Shown here in pieces: positions 1 through 8,700 of a DNA stretch of 64,000 nucleotides. This DNA is from Schlesneria sp. DSM 10557. GTDB lineage: Bacteria > Planctomycetota > Planctomycetia > Planctomycetales > Planctomycetaceae. The first letter of the stretch is position 1. Every line of letters starts with the position of its first letter. The notes under the pieces are model-generated. The model did not search any database, was not told where the DNA came from, and was given only the letters and a program-made list of their open reading frames with translations. Made by a program: the position numbers and the translations under genes. The stretch covers positions 1,178,001 through 1,242,000 of the forward strand of contig NZ_CP124747.1 in the NCBI RefSeq assembly GCF_041860085.1. The letters run 5' to 3'.

Positions 1-480
1 ACTGCTGCATCACCCACACTTTGGGTCAATTTTTTCGCGATCGACAGTCCTGAATGGACATTCACCACGAGTTTTCGCAACCTCACACGGGACCGATATG
101 GCTGTATCAAGGTGGTCTTTATGCCGAATGAGGAACAGGAAACCAGCGGCATCATCTGCAACTGGACAAATAAGTCGACGGGATATATCGAGGTTCTGGA
201 AGCACCCGAAGATGAAGTTGAGCCAATCCCGTTGCCCTTGATCGATACGGGGGAATGGACGGAAATCAAACTGGTCGTCAATCCAGAAGAAATCCAGTTT
301 CACGTGGCTGGCAACTTGGTTACGCGCGCACGCCGAAGGAACCAAAAATCGGGCCATCTGGCACTTTGCGTTTGCAACTGGAGATGTCAGTTCAAAAATC
401 CACAGGTCGTGATGACATACGCTCCTCGCCCCGCACCTGAAGGCATAGGCGAGGAAGCGCACGACGGCTCGGGACAGTAA
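1..480 (+). CDS. C-terminal part of a possible laminin-G/DUF1080-like secreted protein (5' end outside window)
   Basis: Frame 1 is open from the first base, so the gene begins before the window; 159 residues are visible. The fragment is rich in beta-strand-like stretches (for example WTEIKLVVNPEEIQFHVAG, then a Gly-His-Leu-Ala-Leu turn), a pattern typical of concanavalin-A/laminin-G-like jelly rolls such as the DUF1080 (3-keto-disaccharide hydrolase) domains common in planctomycetes. No catalytic motif can be identified in this part. The tail is short, Pro/Glu/Gly-rich and probably disordered. It converges on the HD-domain gene downstream, with about 90 bp between stops. The family assignment is a guess from fold pattern; that the frame is a real coding end is better supported by length and composition. 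Confidence 0.4.
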   Translation, partial: TAASPTLWVNFFAIDSPEWTFTTSFRNLTRDRYGCIKVVFMPNEEQETSGIICNWTNKSTGYIEVLEAPEDEVEPIPLPLIDTGEWTEIKLVVNPEEIQFHVAGNLVTRARRRNQKSGHLALCVCNWRCQFKNPQVVMTYAPRPAPEGIGEEAHDGSGQ

Positions 481-571
481 GTCGTTTACGAGACCTTCAA
501 TCCCACGGGTTCAAGAGAGCGACAACGTGAAGCTCTGACATCTCAGACAGGGATTGCTGCCCCCCGTTTGA

Positions 572-1675
572 TCACCCATACGTTCGGGCAAGATCCCGCA
601 GTTCATCGAGCGCATCTTCAACGTCGGGAACAATCGCACCGCAAACGCGTGCTCCGCGGTCACAGGCTCCCAATCGCAAAAGGTCTTCGAAATCGGGCGA
701 CTCGCGCAACCGCTGGTAGGCTCGATGTCCGATGGTTCGGTCACGAATCTTGTGAACGTCCATGTGATGTTCAATCAGCCAGGCGGTTCGGGCGGTGATG
801 TGCCCCTCAAGAGCTTCGAGACCCGCTTCGACGTGATTGTTTTTGTCGAGCCCCTTACCGATGTCATGCAAGAGTGCTGCGAGTTGGAACTCTTCGTCGT
901 AGGGCAGCTCGTCACGCGCCAGGACATAGCATTGTAGCAGATGATAGAGAACGTCCCCTTCGGGATGGTAGTACTCATCCTGCATCACAGTTTCCAGAGG
1001 AATCAGCAACGAGCGGTAAACCTGGAAGCGATCAATCGCTTCATCTGCGGTTGCCAGTTCGACTTCGAGGTCGGCATCGGGATATTCGCTGCGTAGAAAT
1101 TGCTCGAATTCCGGTAGTGTCGCACGCTCTATTGCCTTGCCGGTAATCGAGCTTTTGAACACGAAACTCGATTTATCTGGTGAATACACCGTTAATTCGA
1201 TCGGAAACCGTTCACGAATATGAACGTGAGTAAAGATCTGTTCCTCGCCGTTTTTTCGGACCCGCTTTCTCTCAACCTCGTAGTCCATTCCCTCCGCATC
1301 CAGACTGCCCGTCACGGTGTCGATGCTGCTGGCGAAGACATGGATATCAATGTCGGACCCCTGACGGACATGTCCGGTCAAAGTGCTACCGATTACTTTA
1401 GGGCGACAATGGGACAACAGCCGCATGATTCTGAGGGCTTCGACTCTCATTTCCCTCAGTCGTTCAAACCTTCCGTTCCCTTCGAACAGCGTGGCCATTC
1501 GCTGAATTTCGTCGCGAATCTCCGCGTTCGTGGGGAGTTCTGAGGGTTTGACCCAGCCCCGACAGATTCGTCGGGCAGCTTTGAGCTTCGCCCGGTAGTA
1601 CTCGGATTCGTTCCGCGAGTACATCAAACGGGCCGCTTCAACGATGATACCCCGTCTCAGCTTTTCGTCAGTCAT
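572..1675 (-). CDS. Nucleotidyltransferase fold plus HD-domain phosphohydrolase-like protein
   Basis: A 367-residue protein with two recognisable parts. Residues about 90-180 carry a polymerase-beta-type nucleotidyltransferase signature: GSTLTG at 96-101 followed by SDID at 107-110, the usual metal-binding Asp pair, and a further acidic strand (PIELTVY near 158-164). Residues about 235-345 form an HD domain: HPEGD at 237-241, HDIGKG at 270-275 and later His residues at 281 and 303-304. This order resembles bacterial CCA-adding enzymes and GlnD-like proteins, but the protein is shorter and lacks clear tRNA-binding modules, so the substrate is unknown. The ATG at 1675 has no strong ribosome binding site. 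It stands alone, converging with the upstream fragment. Confidence 0.75.
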   Translation of the reverse strand: MTDEKLRRGIIVEAARLMYSRNESEYYRAKLKAARRICRGWVKPSELPTNAEIRDEIQRMATLFEGNGRFERLREMRVEALRIMRLLSHCRPKVIGSTLTGHVRQGSDIDIHVFASSIDTVTGSLDAEGMDYEVERKRVRKNGEEQIFTHVHIRERFPIELTVYSPDKSSFVFKSSITGKAIERATLPEFEQFLRSEYPDADLEVELATADEAIDRFQVYRSLLIPLETVMQDEYYHPEGDVLYHLLQCYVLARDELPYDEEFQLAALLHDIGKGLDKNNHVEAGLEALEGHITARTAWLIEHHMDVHKIRDRTIGHRAYQRLRESPDFEDLLRLGACDRGARVCGAIVPDVEDALDELRDLARTYG

Positions 1676-2132
1676 TTGAAGATGTGCCGGATATATCAGC
1701 CGATCCGATCAGTCACCGACGACGAAATGTCGCATGCGTGGCCGATCTTATGCGCAAGAGAGACGAGCCCATCAAAGCCGACACCAGGCTCGTCCAGCTA
1801 GTCTGAATTCTAAACCTCACCGCAGAGCCGTCAAGATGGATTCAGATTCACGTTGACCCTGAAAACCGACTGCTGCTACAAGCCACACAATTACAGATCA
1901 TCTTCGCGTCAAGCGTTGATTCGGCAAGCAAATCTGGTGGCCCATCCCCTGGAAACGGCTGAGAGAAGCGTTTCGAGAATGGCCAGCAGATTTGCCTCGA
2001 CCGCCGCATCATCGACATCGGCGATCTGTGAAGGATTTGCACGTAGTACAGGAACTGCTCGCGGAAGCCGAGGGCTTCAGCACATGCCGGGCGATCACCC
2101 GAATCATTCATCGTCAATTGCGGACTTTCTCT
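1676..2132. other. Intergenic region, no gene seen
   Basis: About 460 bp between the divergent HD-domain gene and the DUF1573 gene. The reading frames here are short and lack recognisable protein features. It presumably holds the promoters of both genes, but I could not identify convincing -35/-10 pairs. Confidence 0.5.
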
Positions 2133-2948
2133 ATGAATAAAACCAATACCGTGACGGTGCACTTGATGGCCTGGGCCATGGCGATCACCCCTGCCAGTTT
2201 GGGCATTCTGTTTCACACGGGGGTGCGATCGATTCCGTTGTCGATCGAAGTTCCCTCCCAGCCCGCTTTAGCCTTCCATCAGTACGCCGTCGACTTGCGG
2301 AAGATTCATCCCACCGCAGAAGTCCCTGCGACATTCGTCTTTCAGAATCGGGGAACGGAGCCGGTACGAATCACCGCGATGGAACCGAGTTGCGGGTGCC
2401 TTACGCCGTTGCTGCAGGGTGATTCCGACAAGGTCATTCCCCCCGGGGAACAGGGACGGATCATTGTCAGGATGCAACCCGCGAATACCACTGTCGGTCC
2501 CCACGAATACACGGTTGATGTGAAATATACTGATCCCGAGCCAAGGGAAACGCGGTTGACGCTGAAACTGGAGATTCCTCCTGCGACACTGACAGTCTCG
2601 CCTCCGGCTCTGATCGTCTATCACCCCAAGGGGTCAGAGCCCACGACCTATGACTTCACTGTGACCGACGGACGTGGCTCGATGTTCGACATTGAGGAAC
2701 TCATCGTGAACAGTGATCTCGTCGAAGCTGCGATTGGCGAGACTTCACGAACACCGACGGGCAAATTTCAGCACACAGTCCGCGTTTCGATTGCTGGCGA
2801 ACTGCCACCAGCCCGGACCCAGATCCTCCTGAGAATTAGAACCACGGACCCGGACTTTCCGGAACTGCGCGTTCCGCTCATGCTTCAGGGGCCCCCCCAG
2901 TCGACAGCCGACGCCAGCGCATCGGGGCTTGACCACGATCATCAGTGA
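2133..2948 (+). CDS. DUF1573 domain protein, exported
   Basis: 271 residues from the ATG at 2133, which places a hydrophobic segment (about residues 8-28) at the N terminus as a signal peptide or anchor. An upstream in-frame start at 1992 would add an unlikely Arg/His-rich leader. The DUF1573 hallmark is the sequence EPSCGCLTP within a beta-sandwich domain that opens with a phrase meaning 'force from outside' (ATFVFQNRGTEPVRI), a typical immunoglobulin-like (ASPM/SPD-2/Hydin-like) strand pattern. A second sandwich-like half follows (about 165-260). DUF1573 proteins are common in Planctomycetota and Bacteroidota and are thought to be envelope-associated; their biochemical role is unknown. It precedes the Exb/Tol-like genes on the same strand by 500 bp, so co-function is possible but co-transcription is uncertain. 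Confidence 0.8.
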   Translation: MNKTNTVTVHLMAWAMAITPASLGILFHTGVRSIPLSIEVPSQPALAFHQYAVDLRKIHPTAEVPATFVFQNRGTEPVRITAMEPSCGCLTPLLQGDSDKVIPPGEQGRIIVRMQPANTTVGPHEYTVDVKYTDPEPRETRLTLKLEIPPATLTVSPPALIVYHPKGSEPTTYDFTVTDGRGSMFDIEELIVNSDLVEAAIGETSRTPTGKFQHTVRVSIAGELPPARTQILLRIRTTDPDFPELRVPLMLQGPPQSTADASASGLDHDHQ

Positions 2949-3448
2949 GACCTGACGGTCAGCTTCTGAATACAATCGGAGGTTCCCTGGCAACGCACGC
3001 TCGGAAACATTCCCTGCGATCGTTTGACCTCGGGCCTTTCGATTCGCAATTTGATCTCGGTCAGTAGTGCTTCGCGACATCTCGCGGGGGCAAGCGTGCA
3101 GGAGCCCCCGTTACTACCCTTGAAATCTAAGCAAAACTCTGTCGAGGATCTTCCGACAGTTCCGCTACGACGCAGCCCCGCGCGGTGAGGCACGATGAAC
3201 CTTTCCGTCCCGCCCGACTCTGGGCACCCATCCTCAATCCTGAACGGCAGGGCGAATCGAAGTCCGTCGTCGTGACTGGGTCGATCGATTTATTCCTGGT
3301 CGCGGCCCGTGACGTTATTCATCTTGGAATCTCACTAACCTGCGATCGGTTTCGAACGGATGGCGTTTAGGGTATCTTCGTCGCCCATCCTGGTGCCTCT
3401 CTCTTTGTGCCATTTCGAACCTCTGTCATCGTAAATTGGAGAGTCCTT
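2949..3448. other. Intergenic region with one hairpin
   Basis: 500 bp between DUF1573 and the ExbB-like gene. I see no convincing coding sequence. It holds one GC-rich inverted repeat (3085-3110) and presumably the promoter of the ExbB operon. Confidence 0.5.
3085..3110 (+). terminator. GC-rich hairpin, possible terminator after DUF1573
   Basis: Perfect 7-bp arms CGGGGGC (3085-3091) and GCCCCCG (3104-3110) around a 12-nt loop. There is no T-run after the stem, so a factor-independent terminator is only a possibility. Confidence 0.35.
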
Positions 3449-4105
3449 ATGGACATGACCGCGCTCGTCGACCTGATGAGCAACCTGATCTATCCGATGC
3501 AGGGTATCGCGGCCGTTTATGGAATCTTTCTGGTTGTGCTGATCTTTCGTCGGATCAATCAGAAGAAATTCCGCTCCGAGGCAATAGCAGACGAATTCCT
3601 GAATCAGGTGAATGAGCATCTCAAAAATCGAGAGTTCGATGAAGTTGTGACCTTGTGCGACTCCCCGCCCTACTGGTCCAAGGCTGTTCCGCAACTCATT
3701 CTCATTGCGATGGCAAACCGGCAGTGGCACCCCGCCAAACTGCGGCAGGCAATGAGTGAAACATTCGAACGCGAAGTGCTGACAGAACTGGACTATCAGA
3801 TGTCCTGGGTCAATACCGTGGTAAAAACCGCTCCCATGCTCGGATTGCAGGGAACCGTGCTGGGGATGATCGCGGCATTCGGAAAGATTGCCGGTAAACA
3901 GGCGACAGGTGTGAATCCGGCCAGCCTCGCGAACGACATCAGCTTTGCACTGATTACCACGGCCGTCGGTCTGATGATCGCGATTCCCCTCGTCATGTGT
4001 ATGGCGTCCATGCAGGTTCGGATTGGCCGATTGACAGACAGCGTTCAACACCAGATTGGCAAATTCCTTGACCAGCTTGAACTCGTCTCATCCAGACGGA
4101 AGTAA
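3449..4105 (+). CDS. MotA/TolQ/ExbB family proton channel protein
   Basis: 218 residues from the ATG at 3449, preceded by a GGAGAG ribosome site about 6 nt upstream; the longer frame from 3407 is less likely. Three membrane helices are visible: about 18-34, about 120-145 and about 160-187. The second carries the family signature PMLGLQGTVLGM, the third a Thr-rich face (ITTAVGLMIAIP) as in TolQ/ExbB. A cytoplasmic helical domain lies between helices 1 and 2. Such proteins form pentameric inner-membrane channels that, with ExbD/TolR dimers, turn proton motive force into work on periplasmic partners. Two ExbD-like genes follow on the same strand, so this is the motor subunit of that set. No TonB or TolA gene is nearby. 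Confidence 0.9.
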   Translation: MDMTALVDLMSNLIYPMQGIAAVYGIFLVVLIFRRINQKKFRSEAIADEFLNQVNEHLKNREFDEVVTLCDSPPYWSKAVPQLILIAMANRQWHPAKLRQAMSETFEREVLTELDYQMSWVNTVVKTAPMLGLQGTVLGMIAAFGKIAGKQATGVNPASLANDISFALITTAVGLMIAIPLVMCMASMQVRIGRLTDSVQHQIGKFLDQLELVSSRRK

Positions 4106-4226
4106 ATTCGTCGCACGGGATGCAGCTTCGGAAAAGACCTCTTTCGTGGCTGCAGGAGTCAATCCCCGTGTGGAAATCTGCCCGTCGATCGCTCTCTTCA
4201 CGTGAATCTCCAGCAAGGTGTCCGAC

Positions 4227-4688
4227 ATGGCAAAGCGCAGCCTGTTTACGAATGGAGGATCGTTCGGCGGTGGGCGCAAAATTGCCGACGGGGAAATGGA
4301 CATCACTCCCATGATCGACGTGACGTTCCTCCTGCTCATCTTTTTCATGGTCGCCTCCACCATGCAGGGGACTCCCGATATTGATGTACCACCCGCGGAA
4401 CATACCGTGGGCGTCGATTCGTCGGGCACCGCGGTGCTCACGATTTTTGCTCCATCGAGTTCCGCCGATTCGCCCCGCATCGTCCTTGGCGATGGACAGG
4501 GACCGGAAGCAGATCTGAATGAAGTGCGCCGATACGTCGAAGAGAACATGCGGGACGGGAAAAAGAAGTTTGTCCTCAAAGCGGAAGGAGACGTTCTGCA
4601 CGGACTCGTCGACGAGGTGGCTCAAACAATCAAAGGAGTCGAAGGGGCCGAACTCTACATGGGTGTGGGAGACAAACCAGATGAGTGA
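4227..4688 (+). CDS. ExbD/TolR family biopolymer transport protein
   Basis: 153 residues starting at ATG 4227, with an AAGG about 10 nt upstream; a GTG at 4218 in the same frame is the alternative. The N-terminal cytoplasmic tail leads into MDITPMIDVTFLLLIFFMV, the ExbD/TolR transmembrane segment whose Asp (in MIDV) is the residue that cycles protons. A periplasmic alpha/beta domain follows, with the usual pattern of helix, strand FVLKAEG and a final strand. It lies 121 bp after the channel gene and 143 bp before a second ExbD-like gene; two ExbD partners for one ExbB is a frequent arrangement in planctomycetes. Confidence 0.9.
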   Translation: MAKRSLFTNGGSFGGGRKIADGEMDITPMIDVTFLLLIFFMVASTMQGTPDIDVPPAEHTVGVDSSGTAVLTIFAPSSSADSPRIVLGDGQGPEADLNEVRRYVEENMRDGKKKFVLKAEGDVLHGLVDEVAQTIKGVEGAELYMGVGDKPDE

Positions 4689-4831
4689 CCCGGTCAGTTC
4701 GCCGAAACCTACCGGACACGAAATACGATTCGCTCATCGGTGCGAACGTGAAGTCGAATGCGAACCGCTACCTGAAACTGCTAACTTATTGAACGGCACC
4801 TTTTCCTAACGCTCTTCTACCGGTCGTTTCT

Positions 4832-5725
4832 ATGCCGATTCGTTTCCGATGCACGCACTGTCAGGGATTGATGGCGATTTCCAGCCGGAAGGCCGGTGCG
4901 GTTGTGGAATGCCCGACATGCGGCGAGCAGACCCAGGTCCCCGAGCAGGACATCTTCACTCCAGCCGCGCCGAAACAAATTCCGCAGGCCGACAACGAGC
5001 CCGACGTAGTTCCCGCTACCGACAAACCCGAGCACGCGGCACGAAAGTCAGACGAACCGGTCTCAAACGATCGGGACGGAGAGGAACTTGAGAGCGAGGA
5101 AGAAGAATGGACAGGTCCGTCGGATCTCCCCTTGGACGCGAATCCGGAACTGGTTTCGGAGACGCCGATACCTGCGCAGTCTTCCGATCCTCCGTTCTCG
5201 TTCGACAAAAGCCATGACGCCCCCAAAGAGGACCAGGTTTACGACGAGTATGATGAAGACGAGGAAGACGAAGAGCAGCGATACGCGCCGCTGTCGATCC
5301 GTCGGCGTAGTCGAGGTGATGAGGAAATGGACCTGACACCGATGGTCGATGTCACGTTTCAATTGCTGATCTTCTTCATGGTTTCAGCGTCGTTCAGTCT
5401 GCAAAAAAGCATCGAAGTCCCGCTCCCTGACCCCGACCAGCAGGGCGCAAGCCAGCAGGTTCAGATCATGGAAGACCTGTTGGGGACATCGATCATCGTC
5501 AAAATCGATGACAGCAATACGATCTGGATCGATGACGAACCGCTGGCGGATGCGGCGCAACTGGCAGAAACCCTGCGCGACAAAATGCGCAAGGAACAAA
5601 AAACCGAACTCCTGGTGACGGCCGATTCCCAATCCCAGCATCGTCACGTGATCGCGGTCATTGACGCAGCAAATGAAGTCGGAATGCAGAAAATCAGAAT
5701 GACATCGCGAAAGAAAGCAGACTGA
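4832..5725 (+). CDS. ExbD/TolR family protein with N-terminal zinc ribbon and acidic linker
   Basis: 297 residues. Residues 7-31 contain two CxxC pairs (CTHC, CPTC) forming a rubredoxin-like or zinc-ribbon knuckle. Residues about 40-155 are a low-complexity linker, very rich in Glu, Asp and Pro, with a run of acidic residues before a basic RRRSR patch. The ExbD core begins near 165 with EEMDLTPMVDVTFQLLIFFM, including the proton-carrying Asp of MVDV, then a periplasmic domain ending near 290. ExbD proteins are normally about 140 residues, so this one is twice the usual length. Membrane topology puts the zinc ribbon and acidic tail in the cytoplasm, where they could bind a regulator or nucleic acid; that role is inference. 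Confidence 0.88.
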   Translation: MPIRFRCTHCQGLMAISSRKAGAVVECPTCGEQTQVPEQDIFTPAAPKQIPQADNEPDVVPATDKPEHAARKSDEPVSNDRDGEELESEEEEWTGPSDLPLDANPELVSETPIPAQSSDPPFSFDKSHDAPKEDQVYDEYDEDEEDEEQRYAPLSIRRRSRGDEEMDLTPMVDVTFQLLIFFMVSASFSLQKSIEVPLPDPDQQGASQQVQIMEDLLGTSIIVKIDDSNTIWIDDEPLADAAQLAETLRDKMRKEQKTELLVTADSQSQHRHVIAVIDAANEVGMQKIRMTSRKKAD

Positions 5726-5757
5726 GGGTATTCAGCCCCTGTTACGCTGAAACCCGA

Positions 5758-8700
5758 ATGCCAACCCCTATTTCCTTGATGAATGTCAAAATGGCTTCAC
5801 TAAAACTTCAACGGAACGATGGTTCGACAGAGTCATTCGAGTTGTCTCGTTCGCAGCCTATGACAATCGGGCGTCAGCCATTCAACGACATCTGTATCTC
5901 CGATGCCGATATTGCCGCAATGCATTGCAGGGTCAGTTGGAACAAGACCGGTTTTGAAGTGACCGCAGCCACCGGGAACGGGGTCGAAGTCAACTCGAAG
6001 AAGGTGGCGCATCTGACTCTCAAGTCAGGCGATGTCATACAGTTGGGTGAGAGCCGCATCGTTTACGATGATCCACATTCGGCGCAGGTTCCTGCCCCCG
6101 AACTCCCACCGCTACCGCCCCCACCACCCGCAACCAGTCGCAAGCGTGACCGAAAGCCGCAGCGTGAGGAGCAACCAGAGGATCTTTCCCTGTTCGAGGG
6201 GCCGGTGATCACTGAATCACAGGCCATGATCGATTCGCTCTTTGGCGACGAGGATGAGAATGAGGATGATTTCCTTGACGTTCCTCGGGAAAAATCAAAA
6301 AAGCAGGCGAAGTCCGCGGGGACGCTGTTTGATCGGCCGCCCGTCCGCCCCGGAGAACAGGAGGTACTCAAATCTCCGCTGGTCCTGGCTCTGGCCGGGG
6401 GAGGACTGGCGCTGCTGCTCATCACAGGAATCTTCTGGTTCCTGATGGCCCGGGAACAGACCAATCGCATGTATGACCGTGCCGTTGCTGAAATGAACGA
6501 CGGTCAGTATTCGCAGGCGATCGCCAGTTTTGAGCGATTTATTGAGAAGCACCCTCGACATGCACTGCGACGGCAGGCCGAGCGCGGATTGGCAAAGTCT
6601 CAAATCCAGAAAGAGATCTCTGGCGCGGTCCCTTCGTGGGAAAAGGGCCTTGCGCGTTTAAACGAGATGATCAGAGCACATCGGAATGATTCCGACTTCT
6701 CGACGCTGCATTCCACACTGTTTCAGTATGCGGAACAGATCGCACTGGGATCCGCTAAGACTGCGGAGACGAGCCACAATCCGGACCTGCTAGTGCTGTC
6801 TAAAGATGCGCAGGATCTGCTTGAGCGTTATTCCGATCCGGCAGCACCCCCCACCGGAACAGTGGCGCGCATCGTCGAACAACGGGGCAGGGCCAAGAAT
6901 GCGATTGAAAAACAGCGAACGTTCGACACAGCCATGGCTGCGATTGACGCCGCGATTGCAGATAAAAAGCCGATGGTCGCACTTTCGGAACGCGAACGGC
7001 TCGTCAGGTCCTTCCCTGATTTCAAGAACGTCAAACGAGTCAAAGATGCACAGCAGAAGGCGCTCGATCTGGAGAAATCATTGATCGCCACCGATGAGAC
7101 AGAACGCGCCGCAGAAACCACGGACGAGCCGCGCTGGTCTCCTGAACCCGTGCTCGCCGTGTCACATTCCCGGTCCCGGATGGATGACCAGACGACCGGA
7201 AGAATTGTATTTGTCACGGCCAAGGATTCTTGCTACGCCGTTGATCCAGCAACCGGAGAATTGGTCTGGCGGCGAGTCGTCGGTTTCCAGACCCCGTTCT
7301 TTCCGATCGTCTCGCAGGGATCGCAATCACTCGTCGTCCTGTTTGATACTCGCAGCAACACTCTACAGGCATGTCAGGTTGCAACCGGTCAACTTGCGTG
7401 GAAACAGCCGCTGAATGCCCCGATGATTGGAAAGCCGTTGATCCATGAGGGACAGCTCTACTGTTCCCTCCGCGGTAACAAACTGGTGAGGATCGAAGTC
7501 GAAACAGGACGCCTCTCCGCGACCGTCTCGTTCTCGCAAAACCTGGCAACTCCTCCCGTGCTGTCGAGAGACGGTAACCACCTGCTCGTACCGGGCGAGA
7601 TTGCGATGATCTATTCGCTTTCGGTGCACACGACCTCGTCCAAACCCGCGCTGTCAGCCACAGCAACCACCTTCACCGATCACTCAGGCGGCTCTGTAAC
7701 AGCCCCTCCGTTAATGATGGGGGACTTATTACTGGTCTGTGAGAACGACCGCGCGGAAAGCACGAGGCTGAGATTATGGAACGCAAGCCAGCCGGGCGAC
7801 TCTCTCGTCGAACTCAACTCGACCCGAATCAATGGCCAGGTCAGGGATACTCCGGTGCTTCGCGGTAATCAGCTCGTCGTTCCCTCTTCGGGAGAACAGT
7901 TTGCCGCGTTCGCCGTTTCTGATGAACCGGGTCATCAGGGAATTGTGTCAGTCGGTGAATACCGGGCGGACACCAGCGCAAAATCCAATCAGCTTGCTTC
8001 CCCCCTGTTTGTGGCATTGGGCCCCGACAATCAATTCTGGTCTGCGGGGTCCGCATTTCGTCGATTTGAAATCACCGGCAACGCAATCCGCATGGATTCC
8101 AACTTCGCAGCACCAGGGATCGCTTCACAACCTCTTCAAGCAATCGGAGAACAGTTCTTCGTCGCACGAAAGTCTCGCTACAGCGAAGCAGTCACCTTTT
8201 CCGCGTTCGAACGGGAACGTCTGACAAGCCCCTGGCGATGCATCCTGGGGGACGGCCCTTTGACGATGGTGTCAACTCGCGATGGCGGCCTGATTTCTGT
8301 CGGAGAAAGCGGGACTGTTTACAACATCGGGAAAACGAGACTGGCGCAGGGGGGAATTGAACTGAAGTCCGGAACGGACCTGAATCTGCCCGCGAACATC
8401 AGCCATCCCCTACGAGCAACGGTCTTGCACGACCAGCGCATCGCCATCGTCGCAGCAGGCGAAACTGTCCAGATGCACGTACTCAACGCATCGGGCCAGC
8501 TAGTCGAAAGCCATAAACTGGATGAGATTCCTCAGACAGATCCCGTTCAATTAAATGACGGGATCGTGGTCCCACTTCCTTCCCGCCTGAAGCTGCTGTC
8601 CGGTAACCGCAAGGCCGCGCAGGATCTGATTCTGCCCGTCGGGGAATCGGACGAACATCGGTGGACTCATCTCGTTCGGATCAGCGATACCGAACTCATC

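Noticed and set aside
1848-2216. 122-residue minus-strand frame
   Set aside because: Antisense to the start of the DUF1573 gene, without signal or domain.
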